In this document: positions 27,272 through 29,640 of the stretch, in pieces
How the letters are laid out: each line of letters starts with the position of its first letter
Numbering within the stretch: the stretch's first letter is position 1
Assembly (NCBI RefSeq): GCF_000278725.1
Contig: NZ_ALCA01000092.1
Span: 1 to 29,640 of the forward strand
Length of the DNA stretch: 29,640 nt
Reading direction: 5' to 3'
From: Actinomyces sp. ICM47
Lineage (GTDB): Bacteria; Actinomycetota; Actinomycetes; Actinomycetales; Actinomycetaceae
Notes under the pieces: model-generated
Databases searched by the model: none
What the model saw: only the letters and a program-made list of their open reading frames with translations
Told to the model about the DNA's origin: nothing
Made by a program: the position numbers and the translations under genes

Positions 27272-28549
27272 ATGGCGGATGCAACACCGAAGACTGAGGG
27301 CCGCAAGGGCGCTCGCAAGCACACCGGCCTTGGCCGCGGTCTTGGCGCTCTCATCCCTCAGGCAGGTGAGCAGAAGCCACCGACACCGCCCGCCCCTCCT
27401 GCACGTCCACTCGACGTATTCTTCCCCGAAGGCCCTGCCGCCAGCGGTAGGGGAGGATCCGCAAAGGATCTCCTCCAGCCTAAGCGCGCCATGGCCTCGT
27501 CGAAGAAGAAGCGCCATGCAATGCCCACCCTGGACATTGGCACGGCACGCCGCACGGTGAATGTATCTAATCCTCTTGGCTCTGGGACCAATGGCTCAGC
27601 TCCCGACCAGAGTGTTTCTGCCCCGCGTGTTGTGCCCGTCGAACCCGTCGCCCAGTCTATTCCGGATGTTTCACGTGAAACATCTGAGGAGAATGAGCTT
27701 CTGCCCGTGCCCGGGGCATCCTTCGCCGAAATTGCTATCGATCAGATCGTCCCCAATGCGAAGCAGCCTCGTGAGGTCTTCGACGAGGATGACCTGAAGG
27801 AACTGTCCGCCTCCATTAAGGAGGTCGGCGTTCTCCAGCCCGTCGTCGTTCGCAACATTCCCGCCACCGGTCGTTCCGAGAAGCTCCAGGAGTACCTCGC
27901 CGAGAAGCCCGACGCGCGTTACGAACTGATCATGGGCGAGCGCCGCCTGCGTGCCTCCGAGCTCGCCGGCGAGACCACGATTCCAGCGATCATCCGAGAG
28001 ACCGACGACGGAGATCTGCTCCGCGACGCACTCCTGGAGAACCTCCACCGGGCCCAGCTCAACCCGCTGGAAGAAGCGAGCGCATACCAGCAGCTCATGG
28101 CCGATTTCGGTGCGACTCAGGAAGAGCTCGCCAAGCGGATCGCCCGCTCGCGCCCGCAGATTGCCAACACCCTGCGCCTGCTCAAGCTCCCCCCGACCGT
28201 CCAGAAGAAGGTGGCCGCACAGGTCATCACCGCGGGCCACGCCCGCGCCCTGCTGTCCCTCGACACAGCAGAAGACATGGAACGACTCTCGGAGCGCATC
28301 GTCGCGGAAGGCCTCTCAGTGCGCACCACTGAAGAGATCGTCCGAGTCGGCAAGGCCAAGGCCACCCCGCGCCCGCGCGCCCGCAAGCAACACCCCCTGT
28401 CTGCATTGGGAGAGAGCGTCGTGACGGCCCTGTCCGACGCTTACGACACGCGCGTCTCCATCACGGAAGGTCGAAAGAAGGGTCGAATCGTCATCGAATT
28501 CGCAGGAGCAGACGACCTCCAGCGAATCGCAGACCTTATTCTCCACTGA
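27272..28549 (+). CDS. parB: Chromosome partitioning protein ParB (Spo0J), CTP-dependent clamp
   Basis: A 425-residue protein that loads at parS and spreads as a CTP-gated clamp; it also recruits SMC and is pulled by ParA. An N-terminal ParA-contact motif, TGLGRGLGALIPQ, lies at about 18-30. A long Pro/Ser-rich linker (31-145) follows, more extended than in many ParBs. The CTP-binding domain has PNAKQPREVF and the arginine-patch motif GERRLRAS (222-229), followed by ENLHRAQLNPLEEA. A helix-turn-helix (EELAKRIARSRPQIANTLRLL) and a C-terminal dimerisation domain complete it. The start is the ATG at 27272, with AAGGAG 8-13 nt upstream. A perfect parS lies inside the linker. Confidence 0.97.
   Translation: MADATPKTEGRKGARKHTGLGRGLGALIPQAGEQKPPTPPAPPARPLDVFFPEGPAASGRGGSAKDLLQPKRAMASSKKKRHAMPTLDIGTARRTVNVSNPLGSGTNGSAPDQSVSAPRVVPVEPVAQSIPDVSRETSEENELLPVPGASFAEIAIDQIVPNAKQPREVFDEDDLKELSASIKEVGVLQPVVVRNIPATGRSEKLQEYLAEKPDARYELIMGERRLRASELAGETTIPAIIRETDDGDLLRDALLENLHRAQLNPLEEASAYQQLMADFGATQEELAKRIARSRPQIANTLRLLKLPPTVQKKVAAQVITAGHARALLSLDTAEDMERLSERIVAEGLSVRTTEEIVRVGKAKATPRPRARKQHPLSALGESVVTALSDAYDTRVSITEGRKKGRIVIEFAGADDLQRIADLILH
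27667..27682. promoter_or_regulatory. parS site 3, inside the parB coding sequence
   Basis: A third perfect TGTTTCACGTGAAACA, extended to 20 bp (27665-27684), lies in codons 132-138 of parB and encodes DVSRETS in the disordered linker. Confidence 0.97.
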
Positions 28550-28571
28550 GTCAGCTTCGTACACGTCTCAG

Positions 28572-28620
28572 CAGATCAGCCGAAGTATGTTTCCAAACAT
28601 ACATTTTCCGGGCTGATCTG
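28572..28620 (+). terminator. Terminator of the parAB operon
   Basis: Two nested stems follow parB by about 20 nt: an outer 10-bp stem (CAGATCAGCC with GGCTGATCTG) and an inner 8-bp stem (GTATGTTT with AAACATAC) around CC. A bulge with ATTTT lies in the 3' side. No T-run follows the outer stem. Confidence 0.65.
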
Positions 28621-28694
28621 TGGCTCAAACTATGCTTAAACTACTCTTAAGGATCCGGCGTCGGATTCTCGCAGTACTAGAAGGAGCGAAAGGC

Positions 28695-29324
28695 ATGCAC
28701 GCCCCAGGCAGTTCGCGCACCGTGCTTTTCGATGTCGGGGGAGTCCTCGTTGACTCTCACCCCGATCCCGCCATCATCGCCCGCATGTTCGGAGACGAAT
28801 CGCGAGGCCTCACAACACTCGTCGACCAAGCAATGTGGACACACCGCGGCGACTACGACGCCGGTCTTTCCGACCGCGACTTTTGGGACCGTATCGCCGG
28901 CGACTGCGGACAGGACGAACCACCCGCAGACCTACTCAAAGCCCTCGTGGAACTCGATTCCTCACGTATGGCCGACGCAAACGAATCCGCTCTCACCCTC
29001 GTCCGACTTCTGCGACACCAAGGCATACGCGTCGGCATCCTCTCCAACGCCCCGTACCCCATCGCAAAAGCAATCCGCCGCTCCGAATGGGGGAGCCTCT
29101 TCGACTTTTTCGCCTTCTCCTGCGACTACGGCATCTGCAAGCCCTCCCGCGGCATCTACCGCGACGTACTCCACCGCCTCGGAACTCCCGTCGAAGACGT
29201 CGCCTTCATCGACGACCGTCGCGAAAATGTTCGCGCCGCTGAACTGATGGGCGTCAAAGGCATCTTGTGGACAGGACCCGAACAGGCCGAGGCGCGCCTC
29301 AAGGAACTCGGTTTCCTGTTCTGA
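28695..29324 (+). CDS. HAD-superfamily hydrolase (YihX-like)
   Basis: A 209-residue haloacid-dehalogenase-type phosphatase, probably acting on a small sugar or nucleotide phosphate; the substrate cannot be told. Motif I is FDVGGVLVD (nucleophile Asp13; the second Asp is replaced by Gly15, as in the FDxGGVLVD group that includes YihX). Motif II is ILSNAP (Ser117), motif III KPSRGIY (Lys149), and motif IV FIDDRRENV (Asp173 and Asp174). A helical cap lies between motifs I and II. The start is the ATG at 28695 with AAGGAG 9-14 nt upstream; a longer frame starting at 28620 lacks such a site. The last 11 codons and the stop form the first unit of a 34-bp tandem array. Confidence 0.85.
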   Translation: MHAPGSSRTVLFDVGGVLVDSHPDPAIIARMFGDESRGLTTLVDQAMWTHRGDYDAGLSDRDFWDRIAGDCGQDEPPADLLKALVELDSSRMADANESALTLVRLLRHQGIRVGILSNAPYPIAKAIRRSEWGSLFDFFAFSCDYGICKPSRGIYRDVLHRLGTPVEDVAFIDDRRENVRAAELMGVKGILWTGPEQAEARLKELGFLF

Positions 29325-29467
29325 GGCACGCCTCAAAGAACTCGGCTTCCCGTTCTGAGGCGCGCCTCAAGGAACTCGGCTTCCCGTTCTGAGGCGCGCC
29401 TCAAGGAACTCGCTTTCCCGTTCTGAGGCACGCCTCAAGGAACTCGCTTTCCCGTTCTGAGGCACGC
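29289..29467. repeat. 34-bp tandem repeat, five copies, starting inside the HAD gene
   Basis: Units start at 29289, 29323, 29357, 29391 and 29425, with a 9-bp partial sixth unit at 29459. Each reads GAGGC(G/A)CGCCTCAA and then (G/A)GAACTCG through TTCC(C/T)GTTCT. The first unit is the 3' end of the HAD gene and supplies its stop. Several units contain the perfect palindrome GAGGCGCGCCTC. Differences are only a few bases, so the array is young. There are no spacers, so it is not CRISPR. Confidence 0.92.
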
Positions 29468-29571
29468 TTTCGCATTTTGTTGCGCGTGACGAGCGAATGT
29501 GTGCTGCTCATCCGTGCTTGGGGGACCTTCGGGTCCAGCCAGCTGTGTGAGTTTCGGTCGCCGCGGGGCCT

Positions 29572-29640
29572 GCCCGCCCGCTCGCCGTCCGCGCCGCGAG
29601 CCTTCGGCTCGGCGCGTCGTCTCGAAGCCCGGCCAGGCCC
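29572..29640. repeat. Right copy of the 69-bp inverted repeat
   Basis: The reverse complement of 36-104 with three mismatches. It contains the hairpin GAGCC-TTC-GGCTC. The copy is cut by the window edge. The DNA between the tandem array and this copy (29468-29571) has no gene; one hairpin (GGACC-TTC-GGGTCC, near 29523-29536) is visible. Confidence 0.75.

Noticed and set aside
28585..28602. A degenerate parS after parB
   Set aside because: GTATGTTT-CC-AAACATAC lacks the CACGTG centre and forms the inner stem of the terminator.
29289..29467. CRISPR array
   Set aside because: Units abut directly without spacers and the first unit is part of a gene; no cas gene is near.

Overview
The window is the replication-origin region of a high-GC Gram-positive chromosome. 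The gene order (rpmH, rnpA, yidD, yidC, khpB/jag, rsmG, parA, parB on one side; dnaA, dnaN, recF, dciA, gyrB, gyrA, a DUF3566 gene, tRNA-Ile, tRNA-Ala on the other) is the classical actinobacterial oriC layout. The DUF3566 and DLW-39 genes, the GyrA sequence and the codon bias point to the Actinomycetaceae (Actinomyces or Schaalia type). The genus is inferred from synteny and protein character, not from a database search.

Layout: 1-250 is non-coding and holds an inverted-repeat copy and a terminator. 250-7120 (-) is a giant LPxTG-type surface protein with DUF11-like and eleven SdrD B-like repeats; its signal peptide is out of frame across a six-C tract. 7121-7500 is an AT-richer leader with DnaA-box-like sites. 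7515-7840 (-) holds tRNA-Ile, a DLW-39 small protein and tRNA-Ala behind one clear promoter. 7964-8857 (+) is an Mbeg1-like alpha/beta hydrolase. 8858-10000 is about 1.1 kb without a credible gene but dense in repeats, including a symmetric six-site array at 9787-9883. 10040-15300 (-) holds the DUF3566 gene, gyrA and gyrB. 15599-16501 (-) is a membrane-anchored DUF5067-like protein. 16796-16981 looks like a decayed gene. 16996-21969 (-) holds dciA, recF, dnaN and dnaA. 22419-25939 (+) runs rpmH to rsmG. 26219-28549 (+) is parAB with three perfect parS sites. 28695-29324 (+) is a HAD hydrolase whose 3' end has been amplified into a 34-bp tandem array. The right edge carries the second copy of the inverted repeat found at the left edge.

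Function: DnaA binds boxes on both flanks of its own gene. DciA (helicase loader), DnaN (clamp), RecF (gap repair) and gyrase serve the fork. ParABS segregates the new origins. The rpmH side supplies a ribosomal protein, RNase P protein, YidC/YidD membrane insertion, the KhpB RNA-binding protein and 16S rRNA methylation. Nearly every gene points away from dnaA/rpmH, so it is transcribed co-directionally with replication; the hydrolase at 7964 is the only head-on gene.

Most unusual points: the symmetric CCTATCC array, the poly-C frameshift in the surface protein, the tandem copies of the HAD 3' end, the inverted repeat bracketing the window, and the gene remnant behind dciA.
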